Of a stretch of DNA of 17,220 nucleotides, positions 1-7,870 are shown one piece after another. This stretch comes from Candidatus Latescibacteria bacterium 4484_181 (GTDB taxonomy: Bacteria; Latescibacterota; MVCY01): positions 1 to 17,220 of the forward strand of contig MVCY01000055.1 in the NCBI GenBank assembly GCA_002049985.1. Direction: 5' to 3'. Both the position numbers and the translations under genes were made by a program. Under the pieces are notes generated by a model that saw only the letters and a list, made by a program, of their open reading frames with translations, made no database searches and had not been told where the DNA came from. The first letter of the stretch is position 1; every line of letters starts with the position of its first letter.

Positions 1-773
1 ATGTAGTGAGAAAAAACCCTCCGGTAAGGGAATACCAGGATTGCAAGCTATTCACCGATGAGTGGGGAGTAACCTGGAAGATGCCCAAGCATGGGGGGTT
101 TTATTTCGATTTGGCAGAGAGTCCTTTGTCAGGTGACATTACTGAGCGGGACCGAATAAGAGGATACGAGCAGTTCTATTCCGACTTGGTCATAAATCCT
201 AAACTTGCCTGTAAACTTATGGATAAATTCGTTCAGCTAAAGATCGAGTTCTATAAGATAGCCGCGGAGAAACTGGGAAAGTATATACAATTCGTAAGAG
301 AGGGCGATGATATAGCCGGTCAGGATTGTCTGTTGATCTCTCCGGAGATGTATCGTAAATTTTTGAAACCGAGACACAGGGAGCTATTCAAAGCCCAGAA
401 GGAGATCTTCCCTCAACCCTTTTATTGTTTCTTTCACTCTGACGGCGCGATTTATGATTTGATCCCAGATTTCATAGAGATAGGAGTGGATGTGTTAAAC
501 CCGCTCCAAACCACAGCCAAGGGTATGGATGCCTCGGTCTTGAAAAAAGAGTTCGGCAGAGAGATATCTTTTTGGGGAGGAGGCATAGATACTCAGCGGA
601 CCCTGCCGAAGGGCAGTCCAGAAGAGATTAAGAGACAGGTCAAGGAAAGGATAGAGTGCCTAGCTCCGGGAGGAGGTTTTATATTTGGGGCTGTTCACAA
701 CATCCAGGATGATGTACCGCCAGAGAATATCCTCGCTATGTGGCACACTTTCATGGAATTAAGAAACTATTGA
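1..773 (+). CDS. URO-D superfamily protein (MtaA/CmuA-like), 5' partial and internally shortened
   Basis: The reading frame is open to the left edge (GTA at 3-5), so the GTG at 6 need not be the start. The visible 255 residues match the second half of URO-D-superfamily proteins: a DEWGV segment near residue 19, GDDIAGQDCLLISPE near 101, FHSDGAIYDLIP near 142, then WGGGIDTQRTLP and a C-terminal PGGGF...HNIQDDVPPENIL motif. The superfamily includes uroporphyrinogen decarboxylase and corrinoid methyltransferases such as MtaA. The methyltransferases use a His-x-Cys zinc motif; here the equivalent reads HSD, so methyl transfer by the classical mechanism is doubtful. Between ESPLSG and RIRGYEQFY only about six residues remain where relatives usually have roughly 55-65, which suggests an in-frame internal deletion. 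A sugar-isomerase remnant and a second URO-D gene follow on the same strand. The family call is firm; the substrate is unknown. Confidence 0.8.
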   Translation, partial: VVRKNPPVREYQDCKLFTDEWGVTWKMPKHGGFYFDLAESPLSGDITERDRIRGYEQFYSDLVINPKLACKLMDKFVQLKIEFYKIAAEKLGKYIQFVREGDDIAGQDCLLISPEMYRKFLKPRHRELFKAQKEIFPQPFYCFFHSDGAIYDLIPDFIEIGVDVLNPLQTTAKGMDASVLKKEFGREISFWGGGIDTQRTLPKGSPEEIKRQVKERIECLAPGGGFIFGAVHNIQDDVPPENILAMWHTFMELRNY

Positions 774-1228
774 AGGGCGTCGGTGTTAAGTCTCCGTCGG
801 GAAAATGGATTTGCTGCCAGAAGTATGGGTTCACTTCAATTGTAGCGGTCCGCCACGATGTGCCGGCGCTTAAGGTGAAGGGATTGGCTGGGCCGGATTT
901 GCCTTACGAGATAAGAGGCTTCACCTTCAACGGTTGGGGAGGCACGATACGGTATGATTTCACCCTCGACATCGGGCAGCAAGTGACACTGGCGCGGTTC
1001 GACCCTATGGCGACTAAACTATTGGTGGCCAAGGGCGAGATAGCCGGAGGAGGCGGGTTCAATCAAATAGGATGTTCCCTGAGCGCCCACATCAAAGTTG
1101 AGGACGCAGTTGAGCTGCTCCACAAAGAGGTGGATTTTGGCCACCACCTTGCCATGGCATATGGGGATTACAGCCATGACCTGAAAGAGTTGGGGAAGAT
1201 GATGAAATTCGAGGTCGTGGAGGCATAG
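774..1228 (+). pseudogene. L-fucose isomerase-like protein, C-terminal remnant
   Basis: The frame is open from 740, inside the end of the preceding gene, to a TAG at 1226-1228. About 150 residues resemble the C-terminal domain of the L-fucose/L-arabinose isomerase family: LPYEIRGFTFNGWGGT, GQQVTLARFDP, a Gly-rich GEIAGGGGFNQIGCS stretch, then FGHHLAMAYGDYSHDLKEL near the end. Family members are about 450-600 residues, so the N-terminal and central domains, including the metal-binding residues of the active site, are absent. The first 30 or so codons after 774 match nothing I recognise and may span the deletion junction. I see no clear Shine-Dalgarno at its apparent start. Isomerases of this family convert aldoses to ketoses; a protein this short could not be a complete enzyme. 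Treat it as a remnant of real decay or as a gap closed wrongly in assembly. Confidence 0.65.
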
Positions 1229-1230
1229 AG

Positions 1231-2225
1231 GTGACGAAGAGAGAAATGAATCTAAGGGTGTTTGAGAGGATGGAGGTCCCGCAAGTTTTCTTTCAACCTC
1301 GAATCGAGTGGTGGTACTGGTACAACAAGAACCGGGGAACCCTACCTGAAAGATACAGGCGGATGAGCTTGCTGGAGCTGTTCGACGATCTCGATGTATC
1401 CATCAGGTATATAAGCTACTTCACAGGAATTCCGGGGCCTGTAAAGCCTAGATACTCGAATAAGGTGAAGATAAAAGAGAAAATAGACGGGCAGAGGAAG
1501 CTCATCATCACAGAGACTCCGAAAGGTAACCTGATTACCGAGCAGGGGCTCTCTTCCGAACAACAGTGGCGAATCATGAAATATCCAATTCAAAATGATT
1601 GTGATATTGAAAAAGCGATATGGCTGTTTGAGAACACGACTTTTACATTCGTGAAGGAGAACTTCAAGAAGGGGGACGAATTCTTCGGGGAAAGAGCCGA
1701 GCCCCAGTTCTTCCTTCCCCGAAGCGGCTATCAACATCTGGCCCTATACGGGATGGGGTTGGAAAATCTAATATACGCCCTGGCGGATGTGCCTGAGAAG
1801 GTGGAAAGGCTAATGCAGGCTATTGATAATTCCTACGACGCCTTCTACGAAGGTATAATCTCCTACGGGAAGGTGAGAATAGTCAATTTTGGGGAGAACA
1901 TAGACGGCAACCTCTACTTAAATATCTTAGGGACTTGCCCTTCGACGGACTGGAAGCCCTCACTCCTCTTCCTCAGGGGGATGTGAGCTTAGAGGAGACG
2001 AAAGAGGCGATAGGGGATAAGATCCTCTTGGATGTGATCCCTGCCATCCTGTTTCTACCTGACCATCCGATGGAGGAATTGCAGGAGTGCGTTGAGAGGA
2101 TAGTGGAGCTTTTTTATCCCAGGCTTATCCTGGGTGTATCCGACGAGGTGCCTCCCCCCGGTGACATAGAGCGGGTGAGATATATCTCCCAATATTGCCG
2201 GGACTACCGGCACTATCAGAGGTAA
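1231..2225 (+). pseudogene. second URO-D superfamily protein, split by an internal deletion and frameshift
   Basis: A GGAGG at 1219-1223 precedes a GTG at 1231 by seven bases, two bases after the isomerase stop; ATG at 1246 (MNLRVFERM) is an alternative start. The first frame runs to a TGA at 1984-1986, but recognisable sequence ends near 1912 with GENIDGNL. The continuation, PLLKYLRDLPFDGLEALTPL, is read in another frame from about 1911 and goes on through DKILLDVIPAILFLPDHP and LGVSDEVPPPGDIERVR to a stop at 2223-2225. Relatives have about 45 more residues between DGNL and the DGSLKPLL-like segment, including an HMDG-type motif. Both sites carry a similar AACCTC-like stretch, so the loss looks like a join at short homology. 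Together the two halves give about 325 residues, against roughly 360-370 expected. It is a distant paralogue of the gene at 1-773; its substrate is unknown. Confidence 0.75.
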
Positions 2226-2230
2226 AAGAA

Positions 2231-2264
2231 AAACGCAGTATCTGGCCTGCATTTGCCTGCGTTT
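2231..2264 (+). terminator. possible weak terminator after the URO-D cluster
   Basis: Arms AAACGCAG (2231-2238) and CTGCGTTT (2257-2264) are perfect inverse complements with an 18-base loop, six bases after the URO-D stop. The T tract is only three bases long, so intrinsic termination would be weak. It may act with Rho or be chance. Confidence 0.3.
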
Positions 2265-2272
2265 CATCCGGG

Positions 2273-2334
2273 CAGATAGGCGCTAATATCAGATTTTGCG
2301 CGAGGATATTGGCCCTCGCCAACTTATCTATCTG
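2273..2334 (+). promoter_or_regulatory. structured leader upstream of the zinc-ribbon gene
   Basis: Two nested stems can form. The outer pairs CAGATAG (2273-2279) with CTATCTG (2328-2334). The inner pairs GCTAATATC (2282-2290) with GATATTGGC (2305-2313), nine pairs with one G-U wobble. A competing hairpin, GCGAGG (2300-2305) with CCTCGC (2314-2319), uses bases of the inner stem, so the two are mutually exclusive. The Shine-Dalgarno at 2351-2355 lies 16 bases downstream and no T tract follows. This fits a cis-regulatory RNA acting on translation, but I recognise no known riboswitch class. Confidence 0.35.
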
Positions 2335-2363
2335 ACACCCTCAATTTGAAGGAGGCGATTTTA

Positions 2364-3134
2364 ATGCTTAGGCTTCATAAAGATAAGAAGAATGAGAAAG
2401 AGAGGGAACAAAAGAAGGAGGCGGTCGTTAAGGAACAACAAGAAGAGGCGGAGGAGGAACTTTCAGTTCTGAGCAAAAAGGGTAAGGGCGCCGTAAAGAA
2501 GATAATTACCGATGTCGATGCCACTGTGAAGGAGGCAGCAAAAGAGTCTCTAAAACAGCTTAGGCTATTGGAAGAGGGACGGTGTCCAGAATGTGGCCGC
2601 AAAACTAAGCAATTCCTCTTCACCAGCATTTGCCCATACTGTGGATGGTCATCCTTCATCTCCCCTCAGCAAAAAGGTAGGATGACTGTTCACCTTAAAG
2701 ATGGCACTACCTTGCAATGCGACAGTACCTTTGACACTCAGAAAGGCAACATACTTTGCATCAGAGATGATGTAGTGAGGATGAAAGTGCCGAGTACAAA
2801 TATCAGCTATATTGAGTTTGGCTGGACAGAAGAGGAGGTAGCCGAACGAAGGAAACAGAAGGAGATGGAAGAAACCGCGATTTGTGATTGGTGCGGCAAG
2901 ACTGCCCACCGGGCAGAAATGTTAGTGACCTTCTGCGCCTTCGGTACTTATCAAGAACGCTATCTGTTTTGCAGTCCTAAATGTATGTTGTCGTTCCAAA
3001 ACCAGTATCCTATGAGAATTCACCGGGATTGCTATCACCGTCGCTGCCAGGAGTGTGACGAGTGTATCAAAAAATACTATGATACCTCCTCTAAAAAGAT
3101 ACTCAGCGTTGAGGAGGTAGCAAAGGAGACATAA
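2364..3134 (+). CDS. hypothetical cytoplasmic protein with multiple zinc-binding cysteine clusters
   Basis: The ATG at 2364 is chosen because GGAGG (2351-2355) lies eight bases upstream; the in-frame TTG at 2346 would place the Shine-Dalgarno inside the gene. The 256-residue product starts with a very charged Lys/Glu helix (about 1-65), probably coiled coil. A zinc ribbon follows (CPEC at 74-77, CPYC at 90-93). The next section (about 105-155) looks beta-rich and contains VHLKDGTTLQCDSTFD. A second cluster has CDWC at 174-177 and CSPKC at 203-207, like the treble-clef or MYM-like fingers seen at protein interfaces. A last group, CQECDEC (228-234), sits near the C-terminus. There is no signal peptide or membrane segment. 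I do not recognise a named family; a role in nucleic-acid or protein binding is inference from the zinc fingers alone. Its stop lies three bases from the stop of the convergent ABC gene. Confidence 0.8.
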   Translation: MLRLHKDKKNEKEREQKKEAVVKEQQEEAEEELSVLSKKGKGAVKKIITDVDATVKEAAKESLKQLRLLEEGRCPECGRKTKQFLFTSICPYCGWSSFISPQQKGRMTVHLKDGTTLQCDSTFDTQKGNILCIRDDVVRMKVPSTNISYIEFGWTEEEVAERRKQKEMEETAICDWCGKTAHRAEMLVTFCAFGTYQERYLFCSPKCMLSFQNQYPMRIHRDCYHRRCQECDECIKKYYDTSSKKILSVEEVAKET

Positions 3135-3137
3135 CTG

Positions 3138-4743
3138 CTATGCGGCAGTTCGTTGTTGTTCGAAAAGTCGACGGTAGATTCCGCTCCTGGCGATAAGCTC
3201 CTCGTGGGTACCCCTCTCGACTATTCTACCCTTATCCAGTACTAGGATAAGCTGAGCGCTCATCGCTGTAGAGATGCGATGGGTGATAACAAAACATGTC
3301 CTGTTGGCCATTATCCTGTTCAATGTTGCCCACAGCCTTGTTTCTGTTTCTGCATCTAAGGCAGAGGTACTATCGTCTAGAATAAGGATAGCAGGGTCAG
3401 TCAACAGGGCCATAGCAAGTGCTAACCTCTGTTTCTGCCCACCGGAGAGACTCATCCCTCGTTCTCCTATCTGTGTCTCATATTTTTCGGGCAGAGAGCA
3501 GATGAAATCATGTATCTCCGCTGTCTTAGCGGCATTTATCACCTGCTGCGGGGTGGCGTCAAAGCGTCCGTATCTTATGTTCTGAGCAATAGTGCCGGAG
3601 AAGAGTATTGCCTCCTGGGGCACCAGACCGATGTGGCTTCGCAAGGATGTCAATTTGACATCCTTAATGTTATGCCCATCAATCAAAATATCTCCCTCTG
3701 TTGGATCATACAGACGCAAAAGAAGATTCACCAGAGAGCTTTTCCCTGCTCCGCTGGGACCGACTAAGCTAACCGTGCAGCCAGGGGGCACGTCGAAATT
3801 GATGTCCTTTAAGGCATATTCATCCGACCCTTCATATTTGAGCCAAACATGACGGAAACTGACTGCTCCATTCACTTCGGCCAGGTCCACAGCGTTCTCT
3901 GAATCCTTAATTGTAACCTCTTCGTCTAGAATTGAAAAGACCCTGCCCAACACTGTAAGCAACCGCTGCGTAATGACGTTCATATTCGTCAAGGTAATCA
4001 AGGGTGAGAAGAGCACACCTACGCTTGAATAGAAATATAACAGGGAACCCAAGGACATATTCTCGGCCTTGACCTGCAGGGCGCCATACCAGAGCACCAC
4101 TGCTGTGCCCACTCCACTTATCATAGTTGCAAAAGCAGACAATGTGTTGTTCAGCAGGGCATTTTTCATAATCAACCTGATGAATTCGGCTGCCTTCCGG
4201 AAAAACTGCTTTATCTCAAAATGCTCCTGAGCAAAGGACTTAATCACTCTGGCCCCGGTGATGAGAGATGATATTGATTAGAGTGTGGGTGGCGTTGCCT
4301 TGAATCACGTTCACATCATCGATGACCCTGGCCACTATCTTTCCTGTCTGCCGCTGATCAAAAAAGGTCATCTGCAGACGTTGAAGTTTTTCATGCAGTT
4401 GCCGTCTCAATGTGTAAACTATTCGTTGGCTAACATAAGCTAAATTATACGAGTAAAGCCAGGTGAACCCTATACTGACCAGATGTACAGCTACATAAGC
4501 CAAAAAGACCCACAGCAAGAGGTGTATCTGTTCAGGCACGGTTTTCTTCACAATCTCTCCGTGATGAGATAGCTGGAGCACATCGTCCACCATAACCTTG
4601 CCCAGGTAGCCAAAAGCATAGGGCGCCATAGCGCTCATCGAGGTAACTGTTGCTACTATGAGCATCCTAAGCCAATAAGGCTTTAAATAGGAGCCAATAA
4701 GCCTCCTGATGTTTCCAAAAGAGGATTCCTTCCGCTTCTTCAT
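3138..4743 (-). pseudogene. ABC exporter subunit with degenerate ATP site (MsbA/LmrCD type), split by deletion
   Basis: Half-transporter, fused membrane domain and ATPase. ATG at 4743 (MKKRKESSFGN) has AGGA about five bases upstream; an in-frame ATG at 4779 lacks one. The first frame covers the first transmembrane helices and stops at 4240-4242. From about 4263 the gene continues in a second frame as LITGARVIKSFAQE and runs to TAG at 3138-3140. About 60 residues normally present between LINIIS and TGARVIKSF are missing. The ATPase domain has Walker A GPSGAGKSS, Q-loop PQE, signature LSGGQKQR, Walker B LILDD and H-loop ITHR. The catalytic Glu after Walker B is Asp, the mark of the degenerate-site subunit in heterodimers such as TM287/288. 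The partner lies just upstream on the same strand. Substrate (drug, lipid or peptide) cannot be told. Confidence 0.85.
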
Positions 4744-4838
4744 AGTTCCTGCCTCTGTATCTTTATCAGACTTTCCCATCTGCAAGGCCCGTTTACAAAC
4801 CAGTGCTGGACATCCCCACTCCGCGGCTTCTTCAGGGA

Positions 4839-6584
4839 TTAGGCCGCCTTAAGTGCTGCGTATTGTTTCTGGTATAGCTGACGATAAAAACCGTCCTTTT
4901 TCTTTAGCAACTCTCTGTGGGTGCCCATCTCGATTATTCTGCCTTTGTCCATAACAATGATTAAATCGGCGTTGACAATGGTGGACAGCCTGTGAGCGAT
5001 AATAATGGAGGTCCGGCCAGCCAAGACATTTTTCAGGGCTTTCTGAATAAGGGCCTCAGACTCTGAGTCCAGAGAGGATGTGGCCTCATCCATAACCAAT
5101 ATCCCGGGGTTGGTAATTACCGCCCTGGCAATGGCGATGCGCTGTTTTTGGCCTACCGAAAGCTTTGTTCCCCCTTCGCCGATGATGGTCTCATATCCAT
5201 CTGGTTTGCTCATAATGAAGTCGTGTATTTCTGCGATCTTGGCTGCTTGTATGACCTCTTGATCCGTGGCATTTCTTTTGCCGTATTTGATGTTCTCTTT
5301 TATGGTGGTGTTGAACAATATAGTATCCTGAAGCACCACTCCGATCTGGCTGCGCAGGGATTTTAAGGTAACCTCTGCGATATTGTGTCCGTCGATGAGT
5401 ATCCTTCCCGATTGTGGGTCATATAGACGGAGAAGTAGGTTGCCTATGGTTGTTTTGCCGCACCCGGTGTGCCCTACCAGGGCCACAGTGGTCCCCGGTT
5501 GAACCTCGAAGTCGATCTCGTTCAGCACCGGCTCACCGGGAACATAGGCAAAGCTCACCTTTTCAAATTTTATGTGGCCTTTGATAGGCGGAAGCTCTTT
5601 GGCTTCCTTAACCTCCTTTATCTCCGGCTCAGCGTCTAACACCTCGAATATCCTGTCCGCAGAGACAAGGGTCTGCTGGATCAAGTTGGAAATCTCGGTG
5701 AATCTTAAGGCAGGGCCAAGCAATCTTTGAGCATAGGCCATAAATGCTGTCACCGCCCCGTAAGTTATCTCTCCTTGAATGACCAGGTAGCATCCCAGGC
5801 AGAAAAGTACACTGGAACCCACGCCATTGATAATCCTGGAGGCCGTGGAGAAGGATGCGCTGCAGATTACCCCTCGCATAGCATAGTGCAGGGCTCCTGC
5901 GGGTATCACTAAGAAACTGCTGCGTTTCCGCTCGTTCTCTCACAAAGGCTCTCACCAACTGGGTCCCACTTATCCTCTCTTGAAGTGTGTTGGTAATTTG
6001 ATCCATCTGGAAACGATAAGAGATATTGCTCCGTCGAATTTTCCTCATAAAGAACTTGTAGTTAAGCAAATAGGCAAGATCCCCAATAACACAGTGGATA
6101 ACTTCCAGCTCAATGAGAATATAATCACTGTAGCGAAGCAAAACGAGATGATATCCGTCACCATAGTTATGGTGTTACCGGTGATCATATTTTGCACCAT
6201 GGCCACATCGCTCATCATCCGGGAGACGATTTTGCCGGTTTTCATAGTCTCGTAGAAACGTATAGAAAGGCGTTGTAGCTGCCGGTACATCTTCAGACGA
6301 ACATCGAACACCAACCTCTGCCCTATATAGGCGATGATATAGTTGTTCAGGAACGAAACGCCCGCTCTAATAATGGGGATGGCTATTAACATCAATATCA
6401 CCCCGGTAAGCATATCCCACTTGGAGGCGCCCACTATATCGTCGATCAAACGCTTGATTAGCAAAGGAGGTACTAGACCGATCAGGGTCAGCACACCGGC
6501 AAGACTCACAGCTATCAATATTCTTTTACGATAAGGCCGTGAAAAATATAGAAGCTTCCTCAGGCTGCCTTTTTGCTTGTTCAT
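4839..6584 (-). pseudogene. ABC exporter subunit with canonical catalytic Glu, two single-base frameshifts
   Basis: Starts at ATG 6584 (MNKQKGSLRK) with AGGA just upstream and would be about 580 residues, normal for a half-transporter. Three frames must be joined. At about 6072-6078 the frame jumps from GILPI to LLNYKFFMRK, repaired by one added T in a TTT run. At about 5905-5910 it jumps from SDTRRS to LHYAMRGVICSASF, repaired by removing one C from a CCC run. The rest runs intact to the stop at 4839. The ATPase domain shows Walker A GHTGCGKTT, Q-loop LQD, signature LSVGQKQR, Walker B ILVMDEAT with the catalytic Glu, and H-loop IAHRLST. The signature has Val in place of the first Gly. This complements the downstream subunit and supports a heterodimer with one active and one degenerate site. 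It is first of two genes, 95 bases before the partner's preferred start. Both breaks look like base-calling errors at homopolymers. Confidence 0.85.
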
Positions 6585-6762
6585 ATCCTAATATAATCTC
6601 ATTTATGCGCTAATAGAATTGTCCTACAAAAGCAAACCCTCTATGTAGCCCTGATAACGTACTTGACGCCTCTACAGTCCAGTTCTCAAATCAGGCTCAT
6701 ATTATTGACGTAATGTCCAGAATATTACAAAAAATCTCTCTATTTTTCAGTTGGGTTTTTAA

Positions 6763-6791
6763 TTGACAATTCTGTCTTAGTCTTGTATCTT
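6763..6791 (+). promoter_or_regulatory. sigma70-type promoter for the ftsB-like operon
   Basis: A perfect -35 TTGACA (6763-6768), a 17-base spacer and -10 TATCTT (6786-6791) predict a transcript start near 6798 and a leader of about 42 bases to the ATG at 6840. It lies in the 255-base intergenic region shared with the divergent ABC genes; I could not find an equally good promoter facing them. Confidence 0.65.
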
Positions 6792-6839
6792 TAAGTAGTG
6801 GTTTTGATAACCTATCAAGTTGGGACAGGAGAATTCCGA

Positions 6840-7175
6840 ATGGGCCAGTGGCATTCCTCCAGTAGAGCACCTTCTAAAGGGAAGAAGGTCCTTTGGCCTT
6901 TCCTGGCACTTTTGCTCTTTATTCTCTATCTGCTGCTGACCAGCGAGAATGGTCTTTTTCGAATACGTCAGTTGAGAGACAAAGCGAAAACCCTGGCAAC
7001 GGAGATTGAAATCCTGGAAGGGGAAAAGGCAGAACTTGAAAGAAAGAGAGACCTGTTGTCAAACGATCTGGATTATATAGAGAAGAAAGCCCGGGAGGAG
7101 TATGGAATGCTGAAAAAGGGAGAGAAAATTTATAAGGTGAGGTTCATTAAGAATAAGGAGAGTGAGAGAGATTGA
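6840..7175 (+). CDS. FtsB/DivIC-like septum formation initiator
   Basis: Small bitopic division protein, 111 residues. ATG at 6840 is preferred over the upstream GTG at 6798 because AGGAG (6827-6831) sits eight bases before it. Order: a short basic cytoplasmic N-terminus (about 1-16), one transmembrane helix (about 17-33, VLWPFLALLLFILYLLLTS), a heptad-rich coiled coil (about 40-85, RIRQLRDKAKTLATEIEILE onward), then the family's closing pattern IEKKAREEYGMLKKGEKIYKV. FtsB/DivIC proteins bind FtsL and FtsQ/DivIB and help recruit and activate septal wall synthesis on the outer face of the membrane. It heads a same-strand run with DUF502 and mgtE, not the common location beside enolase. Length and topology are normal. 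Confidence 0.85.
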   Translation: MGQWHSSSRAPSKGKKVLWPFLALLLFILYLLLTSENGLFRIRQLRDKAKTLATEIEILEGEKAELERKRDLLSNDLDYIEKKAREEYGMLKKGEKIYKVRFIKNKESERD

Positions 7176-7870
7176 GCAGAAGTCTGCAGACATCGGTTTG
7201 GAAGAAGTTGAGAATATGGTTTTTTAGTGGGTTGATAGTCCTAATTCCCATCGCAACCACAATATATATATTGTGGTTCTTGTTCAGCAAAGTGGATGGA
7301 CTGTTGAAGGGAGTTTTCTATAAGTTTTCGAGTTCTTTAGGGTTAAAGCCTTTCCCCGGATTGGGTTTCTTAACCGTCATGTTGATCATTCTCCTGGTGG
7401 GGATTTTTGCTAGCAATTATATCGGGAGGAAAATCCTTCAGATAGGCGACCGTATGCTTACCAGGGTGCCTTTGGTAAGCAGCATTTACAGTACCATCCA
7501 GAAGATCAGTCAGGCTTTCCTCTCTGGGGAGAAGGCGGTGCTCAGGCAGGCGGTGCTCTTCGAGTATCCACGCAAGGGTATCTATTCCATCGGCTTTGTA
7601 ACCTCCGAGTCCTGGAGTGAGGCCAAGAGAAAGACCGGGAAGCAGACGATCAGCGTCTTTCTGCCAACCACTCCCAATCCCACTTCTGGCTATCTTCTTC
7701 TCATACCCAAGGAGGATATAATCCCCCTTCAGATAAGCGTAGAAGATGCGCTGAAGTTGATTGTCTCTGGGGGCAGCGTAGTGCCCCCAAACCGGATGAG
7801 AGAGGTGCGACTGGAGAAATCCGAGTATGGGACAGAACCACCAACAGAGGCTACAAGAGAACATACGTGA
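7172..7870 (+). CDS. DUF502 family membrane protein
   Basis: Starts at TTG 7172, overlapping the preceding stop by four bases (TTGA), with an AGGAG-type site in the end of the upstream gene; this indicates translational coupling. The 232-residue protein has two transmembrane helices (about 13-36 and 62-84), then a soluble domain containing the conserved DUF502 segments RVPLVSSIYSTIQKISQ (about 105-121), FLPTTPNPTSGYLLLIP (about 170-186) and a SGGSVVPP motif near the end. Family members are membrane proteins of unproven function, often encoded next to housekeeping genes. The length is full and no defect is visible. The C-terminal 44 bases overlap the start of mgtE. Confidence 0.88.
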   Translation: MSRSLQTSVWKKLRIWFFSGLIVLIPIATTIYILWFLFSKVDGLLKGVFYKFSSSLGLKPFPGLGFLTVMLIILLVGIFASNYIGRKILQIGDRMLTRVPLVSSIYSTIQKISQAFLSGEKAVLRQAVLFEYPRKGIYSIGFVTSESWSEAKRKTGKQTISVFLPTTPNPTSGYLLLIPKEDIIPLQISVEDALKLIVSGGSVVPPNRMREVRLEKSEYGTEPPTEATREHT

